DNA of 64,000 nucleotides, taken from Chryseobacterium formosense (GTDB lineage Bacteria > Bacteroidota > Bacteroidia > Flavobacteriales > Weeksellaceae). A program made the translations under genes and the position numbers. Under the pieces are notes generated by a model. The model ran no database searches and was not told where the DNA came from. It saw nothing but the letters and a program-made list of their open reading frames with translations. The stretch spans positions 558,001 to 622,000 of the forward strand of contig NZ_FPAP01000003.1 of NCBI RefSeq assembly GCF_900116415.1. The letters are read 5' to 3'. Below are positions 9,000 to 17,851 of the stretch, one piece after another (position 1 is the first letter of the stretch; each line of letters opens with the position of its first letter).

Positions 9000-10793
9000 A
9001 TGAAAATTCTATTACAATATTTAAAACCCTATAAATGGCTTATCATCGCATCATTGTTATTAGCCGCTATAAATCAAGTGTTTTCACTTTTTGCTCCTGC
9101 AATTACCGGGAATATTCTTGATAAACTTGTTAATCAGCCCAATCATTTTGATAAAGAAAAACTGATTCCAAGAACTTTAGAACAATATCTTTACGGAACC
9201 GATATTTATCACGGTGTTTTCTATTTTTTAGGACTTTTGATAGGAACCGCAATGATCAGTCGAATTGCCAAGGCTTTTCAGGATTATGTGGTGAGTGTGA
9301 TTATTCAAAAATTTGGTGCAAAAATTTTCACGGATGGTCTCCAACATTCGATGAGACTGCCTTTTCAAGAGTTTGAAGACCAAAGAAGTGGTGAAACACT
9401 CTCTATTTTAACAAAAGTTCGTGAAGACTCAGTGAAATTCATTAATAATTTCATCAATGTATTTTTTGGAATTCTGGTAAGCATTATTTTCGTTTCTGTG
9501 TATGCCATTCGTCTGCACTGGTCGATTATGCCGGTTTATGTAGTCGGAATTATCTTCATTGCGGTTGTTACCAATTTATTGAGTAAAAGAATAAAAAACA
9601 TTCAGAAAAATATAGTTACTGAAACTACCAATTTGGCAGGAAGTACCACAGAAAGTCTTAGAAACATTGAGATCGTAAAAAGTTTAGGACTTACCAATCA
9701 GGAGGTTGAACGTCTGAATAACAATACCTACAAAATCTTGAATCTGGAATTGCGAAAAGTAAAAAGTATTCGTTCTTTGAGCTTTGTGCAGGGAACTTTG
9801 GTTAATTTTCTGCAACAGGTAATCACCTTCACATTATTATTATTGATTTTTAAAAATATTGTAACTCCTGGACAATATTTATCATTAATGTTTTACGGAT
9901 TCTTCATTTTCGGACCGATGCAGGAAATCGGGAACATCATCATTTCGTATCGTGAAGCCCAAGCTTCATTAAATAATTTTGACCGGGTGATGAAAAAAGA
10001 AGTTGAACCAAAACCGCTGACTCCAAAGAAAATCGGAGCTATTGAAGAATTAGAATTTCAAAAAGTTTCTTTTCAACATCAAAGTGCGCATTATAAAGCT
10101 TTAAATTCTATTTCATTTCATGTAAAAAATGGCGAAACGATTGCTTTTGTAGGGCCAAGTGGATCAGGAAAAAGTACATTGGTGAAATTGCTAGTCGGTT
10201 TATACAGACCGCAGGAAGGTTCTATTCTTTACAATAATATTGACGGAAAAGAATTTGATTTTGATGAATTGAGAAACCAAATTGGTTTTGTAACTCAGGA
10301 TACACAACTTTTTGCAGGAACAATTAAGGAAAATCTTTTATTTGTAAACCCCTCTGCCACTGAGGAAGATTTACAATTAGCCTTAAAAAAATCAAGCTGT
10401 ACTGCGCTTTTAGAACGTGCTGAAAACGGAATTGAAACGGTAATCGGAGAAGGTGGATTAAAATTAAGCGGTGGTGAAAAACAGAGAATTGCCATTGCCC
10501 GAGCTTTATTGAGAAAGCCTCATTTGCTAATTTTTGATGAAGCAACTTCTGCTTTGGACAGTATTACAGAAGAAGAAATTACGACAACCATTAAAGAAAT
10601 TTCAAGAGAAAAGGAACAAATTACCGTTCTTATTGCACATAGATTAAGTACGATTATGCACGCCGACAGAATTTTTGTTTTGGAACGCGGAAATATTATA
10701 GAAACAGGCTCACATTTACAATTAATAGAAGAAAAAGGATTATACTACGCGATGTGGAGACAGCAGATCGGAGAAAGGAAAACTCTGGCTTAG
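9000..10793 (+). CDS. ABC exporter, fused membrane and ATPase domains
   Basis: Half-transporter of 597 residues (MsbA/multidrug type) that should act as a homodimer in the inner membrane. Six membrane helices fill about residues 10-320, followed by the nucleotide-binding domain: Walker A GPSGSGKST near 385-393, Q-loop FVTQDTQLFAG, signature LSGGEKQR, Walker B LLIFDEAT and an H-loop in LIAHRLS. Cargo cannot be told from sequence; lipids or drugs are typical. The ATG at 9000 is chosen over an in-frame start seven codons upstream because that lies in the -7 box. The gene sits opposed between scoA and scoB. Confidence 0.92.
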   Translation: MKILLQYLKPYKWLIIASLLLAAINQVFSLFAPAITGNILDKLVNQPNHFDKEKLIPRTLEQYLYGTDIYHGVFYFLGLLIGTAMISRIAKAFQDYVVSVIIQKFGAKIFTDGLQHSMRLPFQEFEDQRSGETLSILTKVREDSVKFINNFINVFFGILVSIIFVSVYAIRLHWSIMPVYVVGIIFIAVVTNLLSKRIKNIQKNIVTETTNLAGSTTESLRNIEIVKSLGLTNQEVERLNNNTYKILNLELRKVKSIRSLSFVQGTLVNFLQQVITFTLLLLIFKNIVTPGQYLSLMFYGFFIFGPMQEIGNIIISYREAQASLNNFDRVMKKEVEPKPLTPKKIGAIEELEFQKVSFQHQSAHYKALNSISFHVKNGETIAFVGPSGSGKSTLVKLLVGLYRPQEGSILYNNIDGKEFDFDELRNQIGFVTQDTQLFAGTIKENLLFVNPSATEEDLQLALKKSSCTALLERAENGIETVIGEGGLKLSGGEKQRIAIARALLRKPHLLIFDEATSALDSITEEEITTTIKEISREKEQITVLIAHRLSTIMHADRIFVLERGNIIETGSHLQLIEEKGLYYAMWRQQIGERKTLA

Positions 10794-10820
10794 ATGGATG
10801 ATGGAAGATGGATGATGGAA
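10793..10820. repeat. 14-bp tandem duplication
   Basis: GATGGATGATGGAA occurs twice in a row, starting at the last base of the ABC gene stop codon. Confidence 0.6.
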
Positions 10821-10841
10821 GTTTATATGATTGAGAATAAT

Positions 10842-10880
10842 AGATTCTTCACCACGCTTTTGCTTCGTTATGAATGACAG
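10842..10880. repeat. Half copy of the TCATTCTGA-family element
   Basis: AGATTCTTCACCACGCTTTTG and TTCGTTATGAATGACAG match the right half of the element at 2729-2801 with a few changes. Confidence 0.5.
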
Positions 10881-10905
10881 TTTAAAATAACTGATAAAAT
10901 AAAAT

Positions 10906-10930
10906 TACCCCGAAATTGACTTTCGGGGTA
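10906..10930. terminator. Bidirectional terminator between the ABC exporter and scoA
   Basis: TACCCCGAAA (10906-10915) and TTTCGGGGTA (10921-10930) form a perfect 10-bp stem with a 5-base loop and T-rich sequence on both sides, fitting two converging genes. Confidence 0.85.
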
Positions 10931-10956
10931 TTATTTTTCAGGAAATTGATTAGAAA

Positions 10957-11658
10957 TTAATCTTTTTTTCTAACGGTTCTCTGTTCGATTCTTTTTTCAA
11001 ATTTTTCTCCCTGGAAAATTCTTTGGATCATAATTCCCGGAATGTGAATCTGGTTTGGGTCTAGTTCTCCCGGTGCAACCAGTTCCTCCACTTCAGCGAT
11101 CGTTATTTTTCCTGCTCCTGCCATCGGATGATTGAAATTTCTTGCCGAACCTTTGAAAATAAGGTTTCCTGCATGGTCACCTTTCCAGGCTTTTACGATG
11201 GAGTAATCTGCTTCGTAAGCGTGCTCTAAAATATGAGGTTTTCCCTTGAAATTTTTTACTTCCTTACCTTCCGCTACTTCAGTTCCGAAACCTGCAGGCG
11301 TATAAAAAGCAGGAATTCCCGCTTGTGCCGCTCTGCATTTTTCCGCTAAAGTTCCCTGCGGAGTCAGTTCTACCTCTAATTCTCCCGAAAGCATCTGTCT
11401 TTCGAACTCAGCGTTTTCTCCAACGTAAGAAGAAATCATTTTCTTGATTTGTCTTTTGTGAAGTAATAATCCCAATCCGAAATCATCGACTCCTGCGTTG
11501 TTTGAAATACAAGTTAAGTCTTTTACATCACTCTCTACCAAAGCATTAATTGAATTTTCAGGAATTCCGCAAAGTCCGAATCCGCCCAGCATTAAGGTCA
11601 TTCCGTCTTTGATTCCTTCGATTGCTTCGACCGCATTTTTTACTCTTTTATCTATCAT
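10957..11658 (-). CDS. scoA: 3-oxoacid CoA-transferase subunit A
   Basis: Alpha subunit, 233 residues, of succinyl-CoA:3-ketoacid CoA transferase. It shows the CoA-binding [10 protein letters not shown] loop near residues 21-30, [14 protein letters not shown] and the family's [10 protein letters not shown] segment. With ScoB it activates acetoacetate and feeds ketone body or leucine carbon into acetyl-CoA. Its neighbours are an opposed ABC exporter downstream and a repeat-rich 517-base gap upstream, so it appears to be transcribed alone. Confidence 0.94.
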   Translation of the reverse strand: MIDKRVKNAVEAIEGIKDGMTLMLGGFGLCGIPENSINALVESDVKDLTCISNNAGVDDFGLGLLLHKRQIKKMISSYVGENAEFERQMLSGELEVELTPQGTLAEKCRAAQAGIPAFYTPAGFGTEVAEGKEVKNFKGKPHILEHAYEADYSIVKAWKGDHAGNLIFKGSARNFNHPMAGAGKITIAEVEELVAPGELDPNQIHIPGIMIQRIFQGEKFEKRIEQRTVRKKD

Positions 11659-12073
11659 TTTTAAGTATAAAATTTGAAGGTCTTAAATTAGTATTTTTAT
11701 TCGAAATTGAAAATGTTTTTATTTCCCACAGATTTCACGGATTTCCACAGATTTTAATTGAATTAGTTTAAATAATTCTTCACGCAGATTGTCATGCTGT
11801 AAGCATCTCCTCCTAGATTCAGTATGAAAATATATCATGTCATCTTTGATAATTAATATCGAAAGAAAAACGAATTTTGTTTTGCGTGAGCGATGGTAGT
11901 GAAAATCCTTTTGTCTTGGCGGCGGCTTTGCCGCCGCCAAGACAAAAGATTGTAGCGGACGTAGCGACCCGAGATGTGGGTATTGCGATTGAGAGGGACA
12001 CGCCCAAAATATAAGTAATGGATAATGAGCAATTTACAACAATGGATTGTTTGTAAATATTTTAATAATAATA
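11659..12073. other. Repeat-rich gap between scoA and rplS
   Basis: About 415 bases without a gene, then the rplS promoter and leader. It contains a phrase of the 'cacagatttcacggatttccacagatt' type (11727-11756), a degenerate relative of the TCATTCTGA element (about 11788-11832), and a GC-rich hairpin with the GCGTGAGCGATGGTAGTG phrase before it. No open frame here looks real. Confidence 0.5.
11908..11948. repeat. Perfect 19-bp GC-rich hairpin
   Basis: CTTTTGTCTTGGCGGCGGC (11908-11926) and its exact reverse complement (11930-11948) around a TTT loop. Its GC-rich core stands out in an AT-rich gap. The phrase before it and the TAGCGGACGTAGCGACC after it make a REP-like composite. Confidence 0.75.
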
Positions 12074-12104
12074 TTTGCTATATTGATTTTTAATTGTATT
12101 TTTG
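12074..12104 (+). promoter_or_regulatory. rplS promoter
   Basis: -33 TTTG (12074-12077) and -7 TATTTTTG (12097-12104) with a 19-base spacer, an excellent match to the Bacteroidetes sigma-A consensus. It leaves an untranslated leader of roughly 65 bases. Confidence 0.7.
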
Positions 12105-12109
12105 CAATC

Positions 12110-12175
12110 TGTTATTCAACCTCTAGCGATAGACGCGTAAGTTGCTTAGCTTTAAACATTTTTATATTATTAATA
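12110..12175 (+). promoter_or_regulatory. Candidate ribosomal protein leader upstream of rplS
   Basis: The segment between promoter and start holds short complementary bits (CTCTAGCGATAG, GCGTAAGTTGCTTAGC). Autoregulatory leaders are known for r-protein genes in Flavobacteria, and I recall one for L19, but I did not verify its structure here. Confidence 0.35.
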
Positions 12176-12529
12176 ATGGATTTATTAAAGTACGTACAAG
12201 ACCAGTACATTACAAAAAAAGAATTCCCTGAATTTAAAGCAGGAGACACAATTACTGTGTATTACGAGATTAAAGAAGGTCAAAAAACGAGAACTCAGTT
12301 TTTCAAAGGAACCGTAATCCAATTGAGAGGAACTGGTGCTACAAAAACTTTCACTATCAGAAAAATGTCTGGTGATGTAGGTGTAGAAAGAGTTTTCCCT
12401 ATCAACATGCCGGCTTTGCAAAAAATTGAAGTTGACAGAAGAGGTAAAGTTAGAAGATCTAGAATCTATTACTTCAGAGATCTTAGAGGTAAAAAGGCTA
12501 GAATTAAAGACGTTCCTTACAAGAAGTAA
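12176..12529 (+). CDS. rplS: 50S ribosomal protein L19
   Basis: L19 of 117 residues, the normal length, located at the 30S-50S interface. The start MDLLKYVQDQ, the core FKAGDTITVYY and RTQFFKGTV, and the end KVRRSRIYYFRDLRGKKARI are typical. The open frame extends 43 codons upstream, but that part overlaps the promoter and is hydrophobic nonsense, so the ATG at 12176 is used. It is monocistronic with a strong promoter and terminator. Confidence 0.97.
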   Translation: MDLLKYVQDQYITKKEFPEFKAGDTITVYYEIKEGQKTRTQFFKGTVIQLRGTGATKTFTIRKMSGDVGVERVFPINMPALQKIEVDRRGKVRRSRIYYFRDLRGKKARIKDVPYKK

Positions 12530-12551
12530 TTCAGACAACAACACATACGAA

Positions 12552-12585
12552 AAGAGGCTTTCTATTTTAGAGAGCCTCTTTTTAT
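12552..12585 (+). terminator. rplS terminator
   Basis: AAGAGGCT (12552-12559) pairs with AGCCTCTT (12573-12580), followed by a T run; 23 bases past the stop. Confidence 0.85.
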
Positions 12586-12702
12586 TTTTGGTATTTTCCA
12601 ATTTGCATTTTGATAGGATTTTATCTTATTATTTAGAAGAGCGTTCCTTTGGGACTTATCGTGGAAGTATTTTTAAATAATTTATTTTTAACCACCCCGT
12701 CA

Positions 12703-12775
12703 AAAATTTCTGTGAAATTTTCGCCACCCCTCCAATGGAGGGGAATTTTGAAAGTGTGCAAAACACGAGTGTTTT
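12703..12775. repeat. Cluster of three hairpins
   Basis: AAAATTTC-TGT-GAAATTTT (12703-12721), CCCCTCC-AAT-GGAGGGG (12727-12743) and AAAACAC-GA-GTGTTTT (12760-12775) lie in a row between rplS and the hydrolase gene. Confidence 0.6.
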
Positions 12776-12819
12776 ATTTCCAGTATTATAAACTTCCCAC
12801 CTCACTTCAAACTTTCATC

Positions 12820-13815
12820 CTACTTAATAAAATCATACAAAGCACTCCAGAATTTATCATAAACTTCGATGTGCGGAAGGTGACCTACGTTTTCTAATTC
12901 TACGAGTTTTGAACCTGTAATCTCTCTTTGGGTTTTCTTACCAAGTTCTTGATATTGTCCCATTGTCGGCTGAATTTCTTTTGGAGCACGGTCTTTTCCG
13001 ATGGCAGTTCTGTCTCTTGTTCCGATGATCAGTAAGGTCGGTGCTTTAATGTTTTTAAATTCATAAACAACTGGCTGATTAAAAATAATATCACTTGTTA
13101 ATGCAGCATTCCAGGCAACTTGGGGATAATCTTTGTGTAAAGTCCAACCTGCGATTAAGTCAAGCCAGGGTTGATATTCTGATTTCCATTTGTTATCGTA
13201 ATAAAATTTCAGCTGGTAATTTTTATAGGTTTCTGCAGTGTTTTTTAATTCAGACTGATACGCCTCATCGACCGTCTGATATTTTGCTAAAGTTTTATAA
13301 TCTTCTAATCCGATTGGATTTTCAAGAATTAATTTTTCTACGGTTTCGGGATACATTAAAGTGAATCTTGTCGCAACCATCCCACCCATCGAATGTCCTA
13401 AAACAATGACTTTATTGATTTTTAGTTCATCTAAAATCGCTTTGGTGTTATCTGCCAATTGTGCAAAAGAGAACTGATAATTTTGAGGTTTTGAAGATTT
13501 CCCAAAGCCAATCTGATCCGGAATTATCACTCTGAAACCTTTGTCTGAAAGATCTTTTGCTGTTTTTTCCCAATACGCTCCATTAAAATTTTTCCCGTGA
13601 AGAAGCATAATGGTTTTCCCATTGGATTTTTTCGGATTAACATCCATATATGCCATTTTCAGGATTTGTTTCTGAGAATTCAAATCTTTAAAATGAACTT
13701 CAAAAGGATATTGGTAGTTAGAAAGTGTTGCGTCTAAAGGTTTTATCTGTGAAAAAGCTAAAGCTGATGTGATGGTTAGTGAAATTCCGGTGATTATATT
13801 TTTGAAATGGTTCAT
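12820..13815 (-). CDS. Exported alpha/beta hydrolase
   Basis: Protein of 331 residues with a Sec signal peptide ending near FSQ (residues 21-23). The alpha/beta-hydrolase core has the oxyanion-loop motif LLHGKNFNG, nucleophile Ser142 in GHSMGG, an Asp in LIIGTRDR and a His in NVGHLPHIE. Such proteins are esterases, lipases or C-C hydrolases; the substrate is not evident. It stands alone between two terminator-bounded units. Confidence 0.85.
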   Translation of the reverse strand: MNHFKNIITGISLTITSALAFSQIKPLDATLSNYQYPFEVHFKDLNSQKQILKMAYMDVNPKKSNGKTIMLLHGKNFNGAYWEKTAKDLSDKGFRVIIPDQIGFGKSSKPQNYQFSFAQLADNTKAILDELKINKVIVLGHSMGGMVATRFTLMYPETVEKLILENPIGLEDYKTLAKYQTVDEAYQSELKNTAETYKNYQLKFYYDNKWKSEYQPWLDLIAGWTLHKDYPQVAWNAALTSDIIFNQPVVYEFKNIKAPTLLIIGTRDRTAIGKDRAPKEIQPTMGQYQELGKKTQREITGSKLVELENVGHLPHIEVYDKFWSALYDFIK

Positions 13816-13840
13816 GAAAATTGAATTTAGATATAAATTT

Positions 13841-13869
13841 AAAAAAACCGCTTCAAAAGAAACGGTTTT
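13841..13869 (-). terminator. Terminator downstream of the EamA transporter gene
   Basis: AAACCG (13845-13850) pairs with CGGTTT (13863-13868); in minus-strand RNA a U run follows. It lies about 160 bases past the EamA stop and just before the hydrolase start. Confidence 0.65.
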
Positions 13870-13913
13870 GGGTGTTATTTATAATTTAATTATGATTGTT
13901 GTTATTAATTTTT

Positions 13914-13979
13914 AAACGCAAAGTTCGCTAAGATTTTTCTTTAATGTGTTTGAAAATATTTCCGTTCGCAAAGGCGTTT
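13914..13979. repeat. CGCAAAG-type intergenic element
   Basis: AAACGCAAAGTTCGC at one end and GTTCGCAAAGGCGTTT at the other give inverted AAACGC/GCGTTT ends and repeated CGCAAAG. A relative lies at 44892-45050. Confidence 0.5.
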
Positions 13980-14028
13980 CACTCAGCAAAGACCGCAATA
14001 TTTTCTAATTTAAATTTTAACATTGGCT

Positions 14029-15012
14029 CTAAGAAATTTCTTGAGGAATCAGTTTTTCTTTTTTGGAAGGTAAATTCATCAAGACGATTGCCATTAAAAT
14101 CAGAATAATTCCAATCCATTGAATAAGGATTACTTTTTCACTTAAAAGAACAAAAGCCATTGTTACGGAAACCGGAAGTTCAAGTGATGAAATAATGCTT
14201 CCCAATCCCAAACCTGTATTTGGAAATCCTAAATTGAATAAAATCGGCGGAAGAACAGTTCCGAATAGTGACAGTATAAAACCATACGACCAAAAAATTG
14301 AGTAATCAAAAGGTCTTATGTGTTCGGTGTTTTCAGTGAAATTTAAATAAAATGACTTTAAAGTTTCAGAATGCAACGGTCCGATCTGGGCAAAAAACAA
14401 GAACAGCATTACGATTACAGAACCGCCTGTAAGCATAATGATACTTTTTCTGAGAACCGGTAAATGTGTTGCCAAAGTATTGGATGTAAACATCGTCATC
14501 GTAAATGATGCTGCAGCCATTAATCCCCAAAAGATTCCGTGTCCGTCTAATTTCACTTCCAGATTGATGAGATTAGTAGCTAAAACCGTTCCGAGTAAAA
14601 CGACTAAAGTTGCCACTACTTTTTTGGTATTCGGAAATTTTTTAGTGATAAAACTTTCTACCACCACACTGAACCAAACGGATTGCATTAACAATACAAT
14701 CGCAATAGAAACAGCAATATACTGAACTGCAATGTAATAAAACAAACTTGTACAACCCAAAGAAGTTCCTGCCAACAAGAGCATTCTGAATTCTTTACGG
14801 CTTGGTGATGATAATCTTTTTTTTGAGGTAATGGTCTGAATGAAATTTAAAACCAAAAGTCCGATCAAACCCAATACAAACTGAGAGGTTGTAACTTCTG
14901 ATGTTGTAAAACCGTCTTTGTATGCCATTTTCACAAAGGTTGCAAGCATTCCGTAGATACTTGCACCCAAACCAACAAACAATACTCCTTTAAAAATATT
15001 TTTCTTCTTCAT
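14029..15012 (-). CDS. EamA/DMT family transporter
   Basis: Inner-membrane protein of 327 residues with about ten hydrophobic helices in two EamA halves (for example LFVGLGASIYGML near the N-terminus and the second half from about residue 160). Drug/metabolite transporters export amino acids, nucleosides or drugs; the substrate is unknown. A possible TTG start at 15033 lies inside a -7 box, so the ATG at 15012 is preferred. It ends with a Lys/Glu-rich cytoplasmic tail. Confidence 0.86.
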   Translation of the reverse strand: MKKKNIFKGVLFVGLGASIYGMLATFVKMAYKDGFTTSEVTTSQFVLGLIGLLVLNFIQTITSKKRLSSPSRKEFRMLLLAGTSLGCTSLFYYIAVQYIAVSIAIVLLMQSVWFSVVVESFITKKFPNTKKVVATLVVLLGTVLATNLINLEVKLDGHGIFWGLMAAASFTMTMFTSNTLATHLPVLRKSIIMLTGGSVIVMLFLFFAQIGPLHSETLKSFYLNFTENTEHIRPFDYSIFWSYGFILSLFGTVLPPILFNLGFPNTGLGLGSIISSLELPVSVTMAFVLLSEKVILIQWIGIILILMAIVLMNLPSKKEKLIPQEIS

Positions 15013-15030
15013 AAATTTTTTCACGGCCGG

Positions 15031-15038
15031 CAAAGTTA
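15031..15038 (-). promoter_or_regulatory. -7 promoter box of the EamA transporter
   Basis: TAACTTTG on the minus strand, 18 bases before the ATG at 15012; fits TAnnTTTG. Confidence 0.45.
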
Positions 15039-15078
15039 CAACATATTATTTTAAAAATCAGATAACTGTGTAATAACA

Positions 15079-15109
15079 AAAATCACCTTAGAAATTCTAA
15101 AGTGATTTT
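15079..15109 (-). terminator. Terminator of the first M36 protease gene
   Basis: Near-perfect hairpin AAATCAC(C)TTAGAA / TTCTAAAGTGATTT, with a U-rich tail in minus-strand RNA. Confidence 0.75.
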
Positions 15110-15130
15110 ATAATTATGAAATTTAGATGA

Positions 15131-17737
15131 TTATTTTTTTACTATAATTTTTGTGGAGGAATCAATTCCGATACCCTGAATTTTCACAATATATACTCCG
15201 TTCTCAAAGTCTTTGGTAGAAACCGGAATTCTTGCATCCTGTGAAGATCTGTTTTCAGAAAGCACTAATTTTCCGGAGATATCGTAAATCTGCAGATGAA
15301 GACTTCCAATCGTAAAATCTTTTAAATAAATAAAAAATTCATCTTTTGCCGGATTCGGATAAATTGATATTAAATTTTTATCCGGCTGAACATTTGAATT
15401 TCCGTCGGTACAGTCTTTAGGAATCGAAAAATCTTCTACCTGATCATTGATATTCATTTTATTTCCCGGCAAAGCATTTAATCCTAAACCTCTTCTGGCA
15501 AAGGTTTTCCAGATCATACAACGGTCTTCTCCTTTGGTTGTGAGCATTTCAGCAGATAAAATTGCATTTCGTCCGTCGATAAATGTAGGGTTACAAGTCT
15601 GTAATTTTAAGGCATCGGTTACCAATTGTAAAACTCTTGCACTTCCGCTGTTTATGCTTGAAGTCACATCTGAAGAATAGCCGTATTTTGCAGCATATTG
15701 CCAATGCAGATCCCAAAGCATTGATGCCCAAATAAAACCAATTCTGTGCACATCGGGAACAATTTCGCCATCTTCCTCAATTTCCATTCCGTTGGTATCA
15801 CCGTAAGTGTAATTATTAATTGAAAAATCAGGGGAATATTTTGTAGGTCTGAATCCTGCTCCGCTTACAGATTGTCCGCTTGCATAAGTTCCGATACTTC
15901 TTGGAACACTCGCATCATCGCCCGGTTTATTTGTAAGCATTAAAGCAAAAAAATCTGACCAGCCTTCTCCCATTTGCTCTTTGCTTGCAGATTTTAAAAG
16001 ACAGGTATAGCCATTTCCTGTCAATCTATTGGAGATTCCGTGTCCGTATTCGTGAGTAATAATTCCGTTGTCAAAACTTCCGTCTGGTGTTAGTGCAGTT
16101 GCCGGATCACTTTTTAAAGTTACATTTACAGTTAACGAATTATTGAGCTGGGTTTTAATAAATTCACCTTCGTCATTGGTAATTAAAACTGAAGGAATTG
16201 TAATTGTAGTATCTGTTCCGCCCATTGAAGAAGGAAAATTTGCAGCAGTCGGATTATTGTAAATAATTGCCGCAACAGCTCCTGCAGCTTGAGCGTTTTT
16301 CACTTTAGAAGCGAATGTACAGTTTGTTACACCTCCTCTTTCAATCAAGCCTATTTTTCCTGCTAAAGAACCTGAAGGTAAATCCGAACAGCCATCAATC
16401 ACAGAGGCTAAAACAACATCTCCAGTGACTCCGGTTCCGTTGAGTTGCGGGCCAAATTGTGCAGAACTTGCCTGTGGAATTCTCGGAATTGCTGTAATGG
16501 GCGCATTATAAAAGAAATACCTGTTTACAGTCGACCAGAGATACATTTGCATCAAAGGTCTGTTTCCGTCGGAAGGAGTTGTGAAATTGGCGTTATTCAA
16601 ACCACCACCATCCTGGGCTTCTGCCAAAACATAATCGTTTCCAATCCCTCCTTTTCCGAAATTATTTTGCTGAAAATTTCTGGCGGATTCTGTAAATCCG
16701 AATTTGTAGAAAATATCGTGTACTTTATTATTAATATAAAAAAGATTCGTGATGGCTGCGTTTCTGTTGAAAGTAGGAGTTCCGTTTATCGAAAATGGAA
16801 AATCAAAATTTCTTGCAGCACCACCATCAGGAGAAAAACCGGGCAAATTTTTATCTGCTGTATCTTCATAAGCATACACATTGTTTCCTCTTGTGATCGT
16901 ATAATTTGCAGCTCCTGTCGAGTGCCATCCTTCAGGTGACGAACTTAAAATCCATGGATTTGAAACAACAGATCGACTTCCGAAAGTTGGCGCTTCCACT
17001 GGCAATGGAAAAACATTATAACTTGCGTTATCTGCTAACTTAAAAAAATTATCCTGAATATTTTGAGGTTTTATAATATCACCCGATCCTCTTGAATAGG
17101 CATCTGAATGAAAATTACAGGATATATTTAAATTTTCTTTCGAAATAATCTTGCCCGAATTAGCATCCACTAAAACATTCCAATAGTTTGGAGAATCAGG
17201 TTCCTGCAAAGAAAATTCATAAGCAAGTTTTAAATCTGAATTTAATTCCCAGAAAACCAATCTCTGCTTAACGAAATTTTTATAACCTGAGTCATGGGAA
17301 GAACTTTCTAAAATCTGAAAATCTGCTATTTCATTTTTATTTAAAGCAAGAGCAATATTTTCAAGTGCTTTTTCTTTATTTATTGCAGTTGTTAATGATG
17401 CCGAAGAATTATAATCTTTAATGAATGAATCTGAGTAGTAAAGAACTTTATTGTCTTTTATCAAAGCTGTTCCGACGGCATTGTACACAGGATAGCCTTT
17501 AAATTTTTGTTGAATTTTTACAATATCTCCGTTTAAGGATTCAGATTTATCAACATTATCTATTTCAAAATCTCTGAGATCAGATTTTTTGAAGCTCTGA
17601 TTAAGTTTTGTCGAGATATAATTTTGTAAAACTCTTTTGTGATCCTGAGAAAACGCCGATAGTGGTAATAAAGCAAAAACAAGAAGTAAGATCTGACTTC
17701 TTTTAAATTTTACGTGCAAAATAAAGTTTCTGATCAT
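15131..17737 (-). CDS. Secreted M36 (fungalysin) metalloprotease with PA domain and T9SS tail
   Basis: Protein of 868 residues. Order: signal peptide ending AFSQ (about residue 31), FTP propeptide domain, M36 catalytic domain, an inserted protease-associated (PA) domain (GKIGLIERGG, NAQAAGAVAAIIYNN), the zinc site His562-Glu563-x-x-His566 in HEYGHGISNRLTG with the third ligand Glu in EQMGEGWSDFF, and a T9SS type A sorting domain (SIYPNPAKDEFF ... VYIVKIQG). It should be exported by Sec, then by T9SS, and self-activated. A paralogue of about the same length lies directly upstream on the same strand. Confidence 0.93.
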   Translation of the reverse strand: MIRNFILHVKFKRSQILLLVFALLPLSAFSQDHKRVLQNYISTKLNQSFKKSDLRDFEIDNVDKSESLNGDIVKIQQKFKGYPVYNAVGTALIKDNKVLYYSDSFIKDYNSSASLTTAINKEKALENIALALNKNEIADFQILESSSHDSGYKNFVKQRLVFWELNSDLKLAYEFSLQEPDSPNYWNVLVDANSGKIISKENLNISCNFHSDAYSRGSGDIIKPQNIQDNFFKLADNASYNVFPLPVEAPTFGSRSVVSNPWILSSSPEGWHSTGAANYTITRGNNVYAYEDTADKNLPGFSPDGGAARNFDFPFSINGTPTFNRNAAITNLFYINNKVHDIFYKFGFTESARNFQQNNFGKGGIGNDYVLAEAQDGGGLNNANFTTPSDGNRPLMQMYLWSTVNRYFFYNAPITAIPRIPQASSAQFGPQLNGTGVTGDVVLASVIDGCSDLPSGSLAGKIGLIERGGVTNCTFASKVKNAQAAGAVAAIIYNNPTAANFPSSMGGTDTTITIPSVLITNDEGEFIKTQLNNSLTVNVTLKSDPATALTPDGSFDNGIITHEYGHGISNRLTGNGYTCLLKSASKEQMGEGWSDFFALMLTNKPGDDASVPRSIGTYASGQSVSGAGFRPTKYSPDFSINNYTYGDTNGMEIEEDGEIVPDVHRIGFIWASMLWDLHWQYAAKYGYSSDVTSSINSGSARVLQLVTDALKLQTCNPTFIDGRNAILSAEMLTTKGEDRCMIWKTFARRGLGLNALPGNKMNINDQVEDFSIPKDCTDGNSNVQPDKNLISIYPNPAKDEFFIYLKDFTIGSLHLQIYDISGKLVLSENRSSQDARIPVSTKDFENGVYIVKIQGIGIDSSTKIIVKK

Positions 17738-17797
17738 GGTTATCGTATTACTTTATAAAATTAAGAGATTTTGTGCAATATATTCTCCTTTACTATT

Positions 17798-17830
17798 AAA
17801 AAAAGCTGCCTTATAGGTAAGACAGCTTTC
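17798..17830 (-). terminator. Terminator of the second M36 protease gene
   Basis: AAAGCTGCCTTA pairs with TAAGACAGCTTT; a U run follows in minus-strand RNA. Confidence 0.8.
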
Positions 17831-17851
17831 ATTATTAGTACTTAAAAAGTT

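Noticed and set aside
11719..11940. Minus-strand frame of 73 codons in the scoA-rplS gap
   Set aside because: Runs through a GC-rich hairpin and repeat phrases; no protein character.
12185..12601. Minus-strand frame opposite rplS
   Set aside because: Overlaps an essential ribosomal protein and its terminator.
16445..16939. Plus-strand frame of 164 codons, Cys-rich
   Set aside because: Opposite the M36 protease gene; the Cys-rich look comes from codons of Gly/Ala/Thr on the other strand.
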